Positions 51,025 through 60,129 are shown, counted from the first letter of the stretch. The stretch: 64,000 bases of DNA from Bin87 sp965220055 (GCA_965220055.1 CBDCPE010000004.1:2604001-2668000); one strand, 5' to 3'. Numbers and translations: made by a program. The notes: a model not told the origin generated them from the letters alone.

Positions 51025-52323
51025 TTAGTTCTTACGGAGACCTATTGACCTGCTTACTTCATCCATAAAGAAATCGCCGTAGGACCTCGGCGCACCCAGC
51101 ACGTTCCCTGCCTGATCGATGCGGATGGAGTGTATTTTCACGTTCAAGTCCCCCTGCTCGAAGTACAGTACCGAAACATCCTCAGGCTTCAGACCCGTCG
51201 TCTGGTCCCGCACGTCCATCCGCACCCGGTCAATGATGTAGTCGCTGTGCGTCTCAACCACCAACTGCCGCCCGCCGGAAGCCACCTGGCAAAACAGCGT
51301 ACCCAACGCCGCCTGCGCCTGCGGATGCAGATGCACCTCCGGTTGCTGGAGCAAGTACAAAATTGGCCCTTCGGTTTTCAGCAGTTCTGTCAACAGTGGA
51401 AGCACCTGACTCACTCCATAGCCAACATCGATCAAATTGCGCCAAGGGCCTTTTCGCCGCCTACCGTGGGTGCGTACCTGGATTTGGAAGGGATCGCCGT
51501 CTGATCGCCCGAACGACCTAACGTTGATCTCGTCGAACAGACTGGAGGATTTTCCAAACTCCTCTAGGTTGCCTCGCAGTTTCTGCCAAGCATCGGCGTC
51601 TTGCCTGGATAGCTGCGCCAAGTAACTCGGAACATACTCTCCCCATCCATCTTGGGACAGGAGCATGGGATCGTAGGTCCGCCGCGGTCGAGATCGGACA
51701 GGAGCGGCAGCGAAAGGGCGTCCGGCTTGTGTCCCAACTAAATCGAACATCCACAGCAAATGCCTGACATTTGACAAATCTCCGTCAACGCCCGACACCG
51801 TCACCGGGAATAACATCTCCCGCGTGACTAGCCCGTTTCTGTTCCATATATCTAGGAAGGGTTCGAAATCCCTCCAGTCTTCCAATCCTGACCGGTATCG
51901 TGCTCCGTCGAATCCATCTGATAAGTTTAAGTGAAGCTCCAATTCTGCGTCATTTGTGCTAAATCGCCGGATACTCGGGAACGGTGCCGCCGAACGTTGG
52001 CAAAAAGTAGATTCGAATCCGATCGTCTCGTCAAACGGGTCGGTAGGCATCGCAAACCTAAACGCTGCACGGAAAGATTCTATTGTGCCTCCCCGTGCAC
52101 CAGGTCGAAGAACGATATCCTCGAAGGATCCCAGGTCAAACGGCTCCTCCCGAAAATTCGGCACCACCTCCCGAAACGCCACGTCCCACAGCGCCCGAAT
52201 CAACGCCAGAAACGACGTCTTCCCCGTGCTGTTGGGCCCCACCAACAGCGTCAGCGGCGCCAACCGCGCCGTCTGCTCTTCGCTGCCGAAACAGCGGTAG
52301 TTTTGCAGGGTGATGCTGTCCAT
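51025..52323 (-). CDS. AAA15/OLD-type ABC ATPase (DUF3696-like)
   Basis: A 432-residue ATPase from ATG at 52321-52323 (MDSITLQNYRCFG). Walker A is LLVGPNSTGKTSFL (residues 29-36 for GPNSTGKT). The ABC signature-like GYGVSQVLPLLTEL and Walker B region LLQQPEVHLHPQAQAAL (here Q-Q-P-E rather than I-E-Q-P-E) are near residues 315-345, with the VVETHSDYIIDRVRMDV His/Asp switch following. The C-terminal part (about residues 370-432) is DUF3696-like: SVLYFEQGDLNVKIHSIRID and RSYGDFFMDEVSRS. Such OLD-like ATPases often pair with nucleases in phage defence. It is followed directly by a PIN-like gene. Confidence 0.9.
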   Translation of the reverse strand: MDSITLQNYRCFGSEEQTARLAPLTLLVGPNSTGKTSFLALIRALWDVAFREVVPNFREEPFDLGSFEDIVLRPGARGGTIESFRAAFRFAMPTDPFDETIGFESTFCQRSAAPFPSIRRFSTNDAELELHLNLSDGFDGARYRSGLEDWRDFEPFLDIWNRNGLVTREMLFPVTVSGVDGDLSNVRHLLWMFDLVGTQAGRPFAAAPVRSRPRRTYDPMLLSQDGWGEYVPSYLAQLSRQDADAWQKLRGNLEEFGKSSSLFDEINVRSFGRSDGDPFQIQVRTHGRRRKGPWRNLIDVGYGVSQVLPLLTELLKTEGPILYLLQQPEVHLHPQAQAALGTLFCQVASGGRQLVVETHSDYIIDRVRMDVRDQTTGLKPEDVSVLYFEQGDLNVKIHSIRIDQAGNVLGAPRSYGDFFMDEVSRSIGLRKN

Positions 52324-52439
52324 GCGCCAAGTGTAGCACCATCCTGCTCGAGCCTGTTTGACACTCCCCAACCCCCGCCCGATAATGCCAACATCCCGCA
52401 CGTACCCGCAGCTTTACCCCGCCCGGGCCCCTGCTCTCC

Positions 52440-53828
52440 ATGATCTTGCCGAACGATCCTCCGCACCTGCCGTTGCCAGCCGGCGAAATCGGTCTCCTCA
52501 CTGATCTCTACGAACTGACCATGGCCCAGTCCTATTTCGCCGAGGGCATCGACGGCCAGGCAACTTTCAGCCTCTACGTACGCGAGTACCCGCCCGATCG
52601 CGGCTATCTGGTTGCCGCCGGCATCGACGACGCCCTCGATTGCCTGGAAGCTTTATCCTTCGATAACGACAGTATCGACTACCTGCGCAGCACCGGAATT
52701 TTCACCGCCGACTTTCTGGAATCCCTGCGAGATTTTCGCTTCACCGGCAGCGTGCGCGCCATGGCCGAGGGCAGCCTGTTCTTCGTAGACGAGCCGGTCC
52801 TGGAAGTCACCGGCCCCATCATCGCCGCCCAACTGGCCGAAACCATCGTCATGAACCAGGTCCAATACCAGACTCTGTTGGCCACCAAGTCTGCGCGCTG
52901 CGTCCAGGCTGCCCAGGGACGTCCCATTGCCGATTTCGCCGCCCGACGCACCCACGGAACCGAGGCCTCCCTGCACATGGCGCGGGCCTCCTATATCGCC
53001 GGTTTTGGCGCGACCAGCAACGTCCTGGCCGCCCGCCGCTACGGCATCCCGCCCACCGGCACCATGGCCCATTCTTACGTCACGAGCTTCGATGCCGAGA
53101 TCGACGCTTTTCGAGCCTACTCCCGGATGTTCCCCGACCGCAGCATCCTCCTGCTCGATACTTACGACACCATCAGCGGCGCCCACGCCGCCGTCAAGGT
53201 CGCCCGCGAAATGGAAAGCGATGGCCATCGCCTCACCGGCGTCCGTCTCGATTCCGGAGACTTCGACGCCCTCAGTCGCCAGGTCCGGTGCATCCTCGAC
53301 GACGCCTCCCTCCATTACGTCCGCATTGTTGCCAGCGGCGGCCTCGACGAGTACGAGATCGAACGCCTCGTCGCGGGAGGCGCGCCCATCGATATGTTCG
53401 GTGTCGGCACCCGGGTCGGCGTATCGGCCGACGCCCCTTCCTGCGACATGGTCTACAAGATGGTCAGCTACGCCGGTCGGCCGGTGATGAAGCTCAGCGA
53501 GGGCAAGGAGTCCCTGCCCGGCGCCAAGCAGGTCTTTCGCCAATCCCACGCGGACGGCATGATGTCGGCTGACGTCATCGCTCTGGACACCGAGGCCATC
53601 CCACTGCGAGAGCCGCTGCTCGCCCTGGCGATGCATGATGGCCGGCGCACCATCCCGCCCAGTTCAATCGTGGACGCTCGCCAGCGCGTGGCCGATGGCC
53701 TGTCCCGGCTGCCCCAGGCGCACCAGCGCCTCCGCCAGCCGGTCCACTTTCCCGTATCGATAAGCGAAGATCTCCTGCGCCTCGAGGCCCAGGTCCGCGG
53801 CCAGCTGAGCGCCGCCTTTTCTCCATAA
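52440..53828 (+). CDS. pncB: Nicotinate phosphoribosyltransferase
   Basis: PncB (462 residues) converts nicotinate plus PRPP to nicotinate mononucleotide for NAD salvage. The family motifs are LTDLYELTMAQSYFAEG, SARCVQAAQGRPIADFAARR, the phosphorylatable-His region RRTHGTEASLHMARASYIAG, GTMAHSYVTSF, RLDSGDFDALSRQVR, IVASGGLDEYEIERLVAGGA and DMFGVGTRVGVS. It is divergent from the ATPase gene and 22 bp upstream of the fused ETF gene. Confidence 0.96.
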   Translation: MILPNDPPHLPLPAGEIGLLTDLYELTMAQSYFAEGIDGQATFSLYVREYPPDRGYLVAAGIDDALDCLEALSFDNDSIDYLRSTGIFTADFLESLRDFRFTGSVRAMAEGSLFFVDEPVLEVTGPIIAAQLAETIVMNQVQYQTLLATKSARCVQAAQGRPIADFAARRTHGTEASLHMARASYIAGFGATSNVLAARRYGIPPTGTMAHSYVTSFDAEIDAFRAYSRMFPDRSILLLDTYDTISGAHAAVKVAREMESDGHRLTGVRLDSGDFDALSRQVRCILDDASLHYVRIVASGGLDEYEIERLVAGGAPIDMFGVGTRVGVSADAPSCDMVYKMVSYAGRPVMKLSEGKESLPGAKQVFRQSHADGMMSADVIALDTEAIPLREPLLALAMHDGRRTIPPSSIVDARQRVADGLSRLPQAHQRLRQPVHFPVSISEDLLRLEAQVRGQLSAAFSP

Positions 53829-53850
53829 CCCGCCAAGGAGCCCAAGTTCG

Positions 53851-55698
53851 ATGAAAATCGCGGTCTGCGTCAAGTTCGTTCCCGTGGTGTCGCGCATTGA
53901 GTTCGACTACGAAAACAAGGTAATCCAGCGCGAGGGTGTCCCATCGGAAATCAACCCCTTCGACCTGCTGGGCATCAACATGTCCGTTGACCTCAAAGCC
54001 AGCCCCGAGGACACCGTCGTCGCGCTCTCCATGGGCCCGCCCAACGCCGCTGAGGGCCTGACCCAGTGCTACGCTCTGGGAGTTGACAGGGGCATCCTAC
54101 TTTCCGACCGCGCCCTCGCCGGCAGCGACACCCTGGCCACCGCGCAGGCCCTCGCGTTGGCCCTCCAGCGCGAGTCCGCCGACCTCATCGTGTGCGGCCG
54201 CAACAGCAGCGACGCCGAGACCGGCCAGGTTGGACCCGAGGTCGCCGAACTGATGGGTCTGCCCCATATCAGCAACGTCCGCAAGCTGGAGATCGACCGG
54301 TCCGCTAACCGCATCGTCGCCGAGCGCGCCACCGACGAGGGCTACCAGGTAATCGAGTGCCCGCTGCCCGCCGTGGTCTGCGTCACCGAAGGCGCTGGCC
54401 AGGAACGCTACCCCGGACGCGATGAGATGACCGAGGCCCAGGAGCGCGGCATCGAGCAACTTACCTGCGTCGATCTGACCGACGACCTCACGTTGTTCGG
54501 CCTCGACGGATCCCCAACCTGGGTCGAGGATATCCGCCTCGTCGAACCCGACCGTCTCGCCGTTGTGATCCGCGACGAAACCCCCGAAGACGCAGCCCGC
54601 CAGGTAGCCGACATGCTCCGTGATCGGCTGGCTGCCCTGTCTTCCGAGACCGGTTCAGACTCCGAAAACGCTGCGTTGCCCCGCTACATCGGCGGTGATC
54701 GCAGCATCTGGGTGGTCGCCGAGTTGGCCGCGGACGGCGTACGCCAGGTCACCCTGGAAATGCTCGGTAGGGCCCGCACCCTCACCCCAATCACCCAGAG
54801 CGAGGTGGTCGCCGTCGTAATCCAGGACGGCAGTCCATCATCGGATTTGATCACCCAGCTGGCCGAGGCCGGCGCCGACCGCGTCCTCACCCTGGATACT
54901 TCCAGCCTGGGCGTCCTCTGCGGCCGGGGCGTTTCGCGGGCTCTCTCCGATGCCATCGCCGAGCAACCCCCGTACGCCATCCTGTTCGCCGCCACCGCAG
55001 ACGGTCGCGACTTGGCCGCCCGCATCGCCGCCCGCCAGCGGCTCGGCCTCACCGGAGACGCCATTGACCTCGAAATCAACGACGCCGGCCAACTTGTCCA
55101 GCTCAAGCCGGCCCTGGGCGGCAACGTCGTCGCGCCCATCCTGTCCAAGACCCTGCCCAACCTGGTTACCCTTCGCCCCGGCGTCCTGTCGCCCGCCGCG
55201 CCCGAGTCCGGAGCCAGCGCCCTCGTCGCGGCCCTTCCATCCTCCCCCACCGACGATGTCGATGTGACCCTCATTAGCGAGCACTTCTCCGAAGAGCACG
55301 GCGCGCTGGAGCTCACCTCGGCCGAAGTCGTGGTCGGCCTGGGCATGGGCATCGGCGAGGAGAACGTAGCCGCGGCCCAACAACTCGCCTCCAGCATCGG
55401 TGCACCCATCGCCACCACCCGCAACGTCGTGCATTCCGGCTGGCTCCCCCACCACATCCAGGTCGGCATCAGTGGCCGCACCATCGCCCCGCAGGTGTAC
55501 CTCGCTGTCGGAATACGTGGCGCTTTCAACCACACCGTGGGCATCCAGAAGGTCGGCGTAATCCTTGCTATCAATCGCAACCACCGCGCCGCCATCTTCC
55601 GCGCCGCCGACTACGGCATCGTCGGCGACTGGAACGAATACCTCCCGCCGCTCATAGAGGCCATCCGACCCGTCCTTGCCGAACACGGCCTGGCCTGA
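53851..55698 (+). CDS. Fused electron transfer flavoprotein (EtfB-EtfA)
   Basis: A 615-residue fusion of ETF beta (residues 1 to about 260) and ETF alpha (about 275-615). The beta half starts MKIAVCVKFVPVV and includes the NPFDLLGINMSVDLK and ERATDEGYQVIECPLPAV segments. The alpha half has the FAD-binding end GISGRTIAPQVYLAVGIRGA, INRNHRAAIFRAADYGIVGD. The domains are joined by a 20-residue Ser/Asp-rich linker. Normally these are separate adjacent genes, so a single chain fixes 1:1 stoichiometry. It would pass electrons from acyl-CoA or other dehydrogenases to the quinone pool. AAGGAG precedes the ATG. Confidence 0.95.
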   Translation: MKIAVCVKFVPVVSRIEFDYENKVIQREGVPSEINPFDLLGINMSVDLKASPEDTVVALSMGPPNAAEGLTQCYALGVDRGILLSDRALAGSDTLATAQALALALQRESADLIVCGRNSSDAETGQVGPEVAELMGLPHISNVRKLEIDRSANRIVAERATDEGYQVIECPLPAVVCVTEGAGQERYPGRDEMTEAQERGIEQLTCVDLTDDLTLFGLDGSPTWVEDIRLVEPDRLAVVIRDETPEDAARQVADMLRDRLAALSSETGSDSENAALPRYIGGDRSIWVVAELAADGVRQVTLEMLGRARTLTPITQSEVVAVVIQDGSPSSDLITQLAEAGADRVLTLDTSSLGVLCGRGVSRALSDAIAEQPPYAILFAATADGRDLAARIAARQRLGLTGDAIDLEINDAGQLVQLKPALGGNVVAPILSKTLPNLVTLRPGVLSPAAPESGASALVAALPSSPTDDVDVTLISEHFSEEHGALELTSAEVVVGLGMGIGEENVAAAQQLASSIGAPIATTRNVVHSGWLPHHIQVGISGRTIAPQVYLAVGIRGAFNHTVGIQKVGVILAINRNHRAAIFRAADYGIVGDWNEYLPPLIEAIRPVLAEHGLA

Positions 55699-56107
55699 GC
55701 CCATCGGGCTCGAACCTCCCCCTGAAGACACCGACCGGATCCGACAGGCCTCCGCCAACGAACTTCTGCCTTGGTCGGGCAACTAACCAGCAAGCTGGCC
55801 GCGGCAGCTGAATGCGATCCACTCGCATCGCAGGAAGCATCGCGGCGTTGGTCGACGATATCAAGGAGTGCCGATACGCCGATCTGCGGTGCTCGCGCAA
55901 TTGCAACTATTCCACGCCCGATTCCTGCGAATTCGTAGATCGCCGATACTACTGCGAAGACTGCTTTGCCTTCGTGCCTGACTTGCCCACCCTCTGCCAT
56001 TGTGCGCAACGCATCGTCATCACCGTAGCCGGACCTTATCTCCGATGACCGCCGCAACCAGCATCAATGCGTAACTTTCCGGATTGATCGCCTCTGCCGC
56101 TCCGGTT
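55699..56107. other. Region without a confident gene
   Basis: About 410 bp between the ETF gene and the small HTH-like gene. A 78-codon plus-strand frame (55812-56048) has several Cys residues (C-R-Y-A-D-L-R-C-S-R-N-C and C-E-D-C), but has no recognisable start signal or homology. No RNA gene, repeat or promoter could be recognised. Confidence 0.4.
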
Positions 56108-56350
56108 TTACGGCTTCAAATCAACGTACCGGGCCAGCCTGCGCCCAGCGTTAATCTCGACCGTACACTCGCGAATCCCCGCCCTGGCTTTGACTTGTTT
56201 GACGCTCACCCTATTCAACGCAGGGGCGTACTGAATGCCGAACAGGTGGATCTGCGTGGTCTGCTCGCCTTCAAGGGCGTCGTCGTACATCTTCTTGAGA
56301 ATTTGGGCCAATTCGTCAACAGTCATCTTTTCACCGAGTTGTTTCAGCAT
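56108..56350 (-). CDS. Small HTH-like domain protein
   Basis: An 80-residue protein that appears to be a short HTH-like domain protein of the type MTVDELAQILKKMYDDALEG, followed by TTQIHLFGIQYAPALN and a C-terminal VNAGRRLARYV-like segment (VEINAGRRLARYVDLKP). The start could be ATG at 56350 or the inner ATG at 56326. It overlaps the end of the upstream interrupted gene by 7 bp. Such proteins are common near restriction or defence genes but their role is unknown. No partner restriction gene is seen here. Confidence 0.7.
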   Translation of the reverse strand: MLKQLGEKMTVDELAQILKKMYDDALEGEQTTQIHLFGIQYAPALNRVSVKQVKARAGIRECTVEINAGRRLARYVDLKP

Positions 56351-56761
56351 CCCAGTTTTGTCACTGCGGAAGTGATGGCGTATCCGGCGGCGCGTCCCTC
56401 TTCATACGATACGCTGCCAGTGCGCTCTGCCACTGACCATCCCTCCAGGCGGAAGGCCGCCAGTCTCGCCATAGCGTCGCAGTCAAGGCCGGTAAAATCA
56501 CCAATTGATTCGGCCAAAAGTTGGTCTCGGAAAGTGCGGCACGAGACAGGACGCCCGCATAGCGAACAACCGGCATCATCCGGTTTCGGCGCGACAGGCG
56601 TTGATTGCACGTAACTGAGCGTGGGTTGAACTGGACGGAACGTCGGCGAGAGACCTGGGGTCGTTGCTGATCGACCGACATCGTTTAACGCGATCAGGCG
56701 CCAACCGCAAAACACCCCCACTACCCCGACTACCAGAAACTGTCGAAGGTCAGGGTAAGTG
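56344..56761 (-). pseudogene. Small gene interrupted at its 5' end by the IS element
   Basis: An open minus-strand frame of about 138 codons ending at 56344 with a hydrophobic segment FLVVGVVGVFCGWRLIALND followed by a soluble part (PDDAGCSLCGRPVSCRTFRD, then SVSYEEGRAAGYAITSAV). It runs into the left terminal repeat of the insertion sequence without an ATG, so its 5' end is missing. An inner GTG in the hydrophobic stretch is the only start candidate. The opposite flank of the element has an ATG followed by KARYLVLFPCRR on the same strand, which may be the lost N-terminus. Function unknown. Confidence 0.5.
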
Positions 56762-56779
56762 TTCAGCAAAAATGTCCCC
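56762..56779 (+). repeat. Left terminal inverted repeat of the IS
   Basis: TTCAGCAAAAATGTCCCC at the left end of the element, matching the reverse complement of the right end at 14 of 18 positions. Confidence 0.75.
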
Positions 56780-56782
56780 TGT

Positions 56783-57418
56783 CTAGGCCGCGATGGTATC
56801 AGATGTTGGCGTAGTTGGCGCGATGCGGGATTGCCGCGTCGGTGGAGCTTCAGCGTCAATGTATTTCCGGACCGTGGCCCGGTTGATCCCCAGCTCCCGC
56901 GCTATTCCTCGGATGGACATGCCTTTACGCTTCGCCTTCTGTATTGCCTGCCACCGCGCCTTCTGGAGAAACGTCGGCTTCCGAGGCGCAATGGCTGCCA
57001 CCTTGCCGGCTGGGGTCCCGCGGTTGGCAACCGGGTCATGCGCAGTTCCTTCGGCACAATGTGTGTCGAGTTGAGAGTAGGTCCTTGCCCAGGGCCTGGC
57101 CGGATGGTCAGGACCGGAACGGTGACTGTCAATGTGTGGAGATGATCCGTGACCGGTTCGCATTAATACCGGATTGGGGGGCGCTTCCTGAGCAGGGATG
57201 ATGCGTCCCTGGAGTTGCAGGGACAGACGGCCGTCCAGTCCTTCCAGGACCTCAACCGCAGTGCCAGCGTAGCTGGGCCGTTCCGGCTCGGGCAGCAACT
57301 GCAGGGTATGCAGCTGGAACTTCACCGTGTTGTCCCGGGCCACCTGCCTGTTGTGCTTGAAACAGAGGATGCGGTCCAGGCACACGTCAGTTGCCAGCGG
57401 GCGGCGCCCTCGGGACAT
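56783..57418 (-). pseudogene. Transposase C-terminal remainder fused to an HTH segment
   Basis: A 211-codon frame. Its first half continues the ISNCY transposase in another frame (RRPLATDVCLDRILCFKHNR, VLEGLDGRLSLQLQGRIIP), the normal C-terminal part of that family. The second half carries a resolvase-like helix-turn-helix, KGMSIRGIARELGINRATVR, close to the HTH of IS21- or ISL3-type transposases, ending at 56783. So it looks like two transposon fragments joined in one reading frame. Not expected to be expressed alone; the true product would need a frameshift near 57405-57418. Confidence 0.7.
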
Positions 57419-58308
57419 TGCGGCGGAACGCCGAAGCGTGCGTTGAAGCGTGGCAGGAAGCCCTGCAGCACGCCGTCAGCTTCCGCGATGTTGATCGCGC
57501 CCGCCAGGCGGAGTTCCGTTACCAGCCGGTCCTGAAACGTTTCCGCCGTTCGTTCCACGCGACCCTTCGCCTGGGGTGACATTGCAAATATCATCTGGAT
57601 CCCCAGTTCGTCCATGGCGCGGCTGAACTGGGTTGGCGCACCGGCCAGCCCAGACCCGGGCGTGTGTTTGAAGACCGCGTGCCGGTCGACGTAGAGGGCA
57701 ACCGGCGCTCCGTGATTGTCCACCAGCTCCTGCATCAGATGGAAGTAGTTGCGTGCGCTTTCCTGTTCGCAGAAGAGGGCGTTCACCACGGCGCCGGTAG
57801 CGTCATCCACCGCCAGCAGCAGCGTGAACTGGGGTCCCGCTTCCTCCAGCCATCGGTGATAGCTGCCGTCCATCTGGATCAGCATTCCCTCCTGCGCCAT
57901 TCGCTGGCGACGCACCCGGTGCTTGGGTGGACGGCGACGGCGCGGACTGCTCAGTCCGGCGTCTACCAGTATGCGCCGCAGCGTGGTCCGGCCGATGTGG
58001 ATGCCCTCGCGCTCTCCAAGCAATTCGCCCAAGTGGGTGTGGTTGGTTCCGACATAGCGGGTGCTGGCAAGGCGCAACACCTCGGCCCTGGTTGCCTCGG
58101 GTGTGGCGTTGGGCCGCCGGCGACCACGATGGCCGTGAGCGAGTACGGCGGCTCCTCTCCGCCGGTATGCCGCCAGGATGCGCCTGGCATGGCGCGTGCT
58201 GACTCCCATCAGCTCAGCTGCCTGGTCTACGGTCATCTGCTCCGCCAACAGACTGTTCAGGACCTTGAGTCTCGCTTGTTCTTTCTGGTTCAACGTCACA
58301 TTCTCCAT
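57322..58308 (-). pseudogene. ISNCY-type DDE transposase, frameshifted
   Basis: A 328-codon frame from ATG at 58306-58308 (MENVTLNQKEQ). N-terminal HTH region (MTVDQAAELMGVSTRHARRI) and an rve-type DDE catalytic core: Asp147 in QMDGSYHRWLE, Asp208 in ALYVDRHAVF and Glu252 in AKGRVERTAETFQDRLV. After RFGVPPQ the frame changes into non-conserved residues and stops, while the conserved continuation (RRPLATDVCLDRIL) lies in another frame of the overlapping ORF. So the transposase is broken by a one- or two-base shift near 57405-57418. Confidence 0.88.
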
Positions 58309-58342
58309 AAGGGGACTGTGACATTTATGCTGACCAGTTAGC

Positions 58343-58360
58343 GAGGACACTTTCGCTGAC
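58343..58360 (-). repeat. Right terminal inverted repeat of the IS
   Basis: Minus-strand GTCAGCGAAAGTGTCCTC, 14/18 identical to the left end. A related motif, TCAGCATAAATGTCAC, lies just inside it (58319-58334). Confidence 0.75.
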
Positions 58361-58646
58361 CGTCGACACGGAAACAATACCAAATATCTAGCTTTCATCC
58401 CGGTTCCCTACGGGAAATATCGTCCCGACAATAGCACATCTGCAATTGAACGAAGCCGCGTGCCGCCTCCCGATGGTGTCAAACCGCTCGTCGATACGGC
58501 GAAAGCCTAAGCTTCACGTCAACCCTTTCCATCAACCCCTGGCGCAGCCCGCCCTCGCGGCTTACCCCACTGCGGTAGCCCACCGACGCTGAGCGGGCAG
58601 CCGCTGCCACGGTGTGCGCTATGCGCATGGCGTACAATCAACCGCC

Positions 58647-60116
58647 ATGCCCACCCAAGCCGACTTCGACGCGCCTGCGATGCCTGGTCGGATCACTTGG
58701 CGCACCTTCTTGCTGGCCTCCGCCGCCGCTCTGGGCATGGTCCTGGCGTCCTTGGACTTCGCGGTCAACGTTGGCCTCCCGGCCATGCGCGACGCTTTCA
58801 ATACGGATCTCGCCTCCGTCCAATGGGTGATCGTTGTGTTTATCGCCACCCGCGCCGGCCTCGCCTTGGGCGCCGGGGCCTTCGCCGACCGTTTCGGCCT
58901 CCGGGTGGTCTACCTGTTCGGCACGGCAACCTACCTCGTGTCCATGGTCTGCCTGTCCCTTTCCCCAACCCTGCAGGTGCTGGTCGGCTTCCGCGTCCTC
59001 CAGGCCCTGGGCACCGGCTGCCTCTACAGCACCGCCCCGGCCATTGCCGCCTCGGTCTTTCCCGAGCATCGCCGCGGACTCTCCATGGGGTTCACGTCAG
59101 CCAGCCTGGCGCTGGGCATGGTCACTTCCACCCTGGCGGCCGGACCCCTGGTGCACCTGTTCGATTGGCCCGCCGTATTCGCCGGCCGCCTGCCCTTGGC
59201 CGGCCTTGCCCTCCTGGTCGGCCTTGTGTCCGTGCCGCGTTCGTTCGGAAACCAATCGAGCGTCGGAAACCAATCGAGCGATGGTCCGAAGCCCCGGTTC
59301 GACCTTCCCGGTTCGGCCCTCGTTCTCTCGCTCCTGCTGTGTCTCATGATCGGCTTGCGCCTCGGCCAGGCCATCGGCTGGACCTCTTTGCCCGTGCTCG
59401 CCCTCCTTGCCGCCACCCTGCCGATCCTGGTGGCATTGATCCGTGTCGAGCGAACCGCTGCGTCGCCGGTGTTGCCCGGCGCTCTGGCCCGGTTGTCCGG
59501 TTTCCAGACCGCCACCGGCGCCATGTTCATGGGTCACTTTTCGCAATTCGTTATCTGGTTCATTTTCCCGTTCTACATCACCGACGCCCTGAACCGTGGC
59601 CCAGTTACTCTGGGCATCATGCTGGCTGTTATGTCAACCTGCAACATCCTCTCGTCACCCATCGGCGGCTGGCTTTGCGACCGTTGGGGCGTGCGCCCTG
59701 TCGGTGCAGCCGGTTTGGCTCTGTCCGCCGTCGGCCTCTTCACCATGTCCATGTTGGATGCCAACTCGGCTGTCTGGCACCCTGCAGCCGGAATCGCCAT
59801 GGTCGGTCTCGGTGTGGGCTGGTACCAGTCGGCAGCCTACGCCCTTATGCTCGGCACCGTCCCCGCCGAACGCTACGGTACCGCCTCCGGCGCCATGTCC
59901 TTGGCCCAGGCGTCGGGAACCGTCCTGTGCGTCGCCATCGTCGGCGCGGTCTTCGCCGCCCTCAGCGATCATTACGCCGCCAGCCATCCCGCCGGCACCG
60001 CCTTCCTGCTGTCCTACCGTGACGTCTTCAGAATCGGCGGAACAACCGCGGCCCTCGCCGCTGCAACCTTCGCCCTGCGGGCCCGTCAACCCCAAATGAG
60101 CGCGCCGCCTGTTTGA
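58647..60116 (+). CDS. MFS transporter, EmrB/QacA-like (DHA2) family
   Basis: A 489-residue polytopic membrane protein with 13-14 hydrophobic segments. N-terminal LGMVLASLDFAVNVGLPAMR is the motif of DHA2 drug:H+ antiporters, and GAFADRFGLRVVYLFG is the loop 2-3 signature. The second half shows PIGGWLCDRWGVRPVGAAGL. A hydrophilic loop near residue 205 contains an exact 18-bp tandem duplication (GNQSSV-GNQSSD). ATG at 58647 is preferred; an upstream frame to 58614 is weaker. The likely role is drug or metabolite export; the substrate is unknown. Confidence 0.9.
   Translation: MPTQADFDAPAMPGRITWRTFLLASAAALGMVLASLDFAVNVGLPAMRDAFNTDLASVQWVIVVFIATRAGLALGAGAFADRFGLRVVYLFGTATYLVSMVCLSLSPTLQVLVGFRVLQALGTGCLYSTAPAIAASVFPEHRRGLSMGFTSASLALGMVTSTLAAGPLVHLFDWPAVFAGRLPLAGLALLVGLVSVPRSFGNQSSVGNQSSDGPKPRFDLPGSALVLSLLLCLMIGLRLGQAIGWTSLPVLALLAATLPILVALIRVERTAASPVLPGALARLSGFQTATGAMFMGHFSQFVIWFIFPFYITDALNRGPVTLGIMLAVMSTCNILSSPIGGWLCDRWGVRPVGAAGLALSAVGLFTMSMLDANSAVWHPAAGIAMVGLGVGWYQSAAYALMLGTVPAERYGTASGAMSLAQASGTVLCVAIVGAVFAALSDHYAASHPAGTAFLLSYRDVFRIGGTTAALAAATFALRARQPQMSAPPV
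59245..59280 (+). repeat. In-gene 18-bp tandem duplication
   Basis: Two exact copies of TCGGAAACCAATCGAGCG in the MFS gene, encoding G-N-Q-S-S-V and G-N-Q-S-S-D in a hydrophilic loop. A multiple of three, so the frame is kept. Confidence 0.9.
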
Positions 60117-60129
60117 GGCGTACCGGTCC

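Larger units (their letters stand above)
56762..58360 (-). mobile_element. IS1202/ISNCY-type insertion sequence, decayed
   Basis: An element of about 1.6 kb with imperfect 18-bp terminal inverted repeats (TTCAGCAAAAATGTCCCC at 56762-56779 and its counterpart at 58343-58360, 14/18 matching). It encodes a DDE transposase on the minus strand that is frameshifted near its C-terminus. A second TCAGCATAAATGTCAC copy lies just inside the right end. No clear target-site duplication is evident. The element separates the small interrupted gene from a plus-strand MFS gene. Confidence 0.85.

Noticed and set aside
55812..56048. 78-codon Cys-rich frame as a new zinc protein
   Set aside because: No start signal, homology or conserved spacing; it could be a chance frame in a 410-bp gap.
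58697..60022. 441-codon plus-strand frame over the MFS gene
   Set aside because: Arg/Pro/His-rich shadow of the true MFS frame, with no hydrophobic segments.
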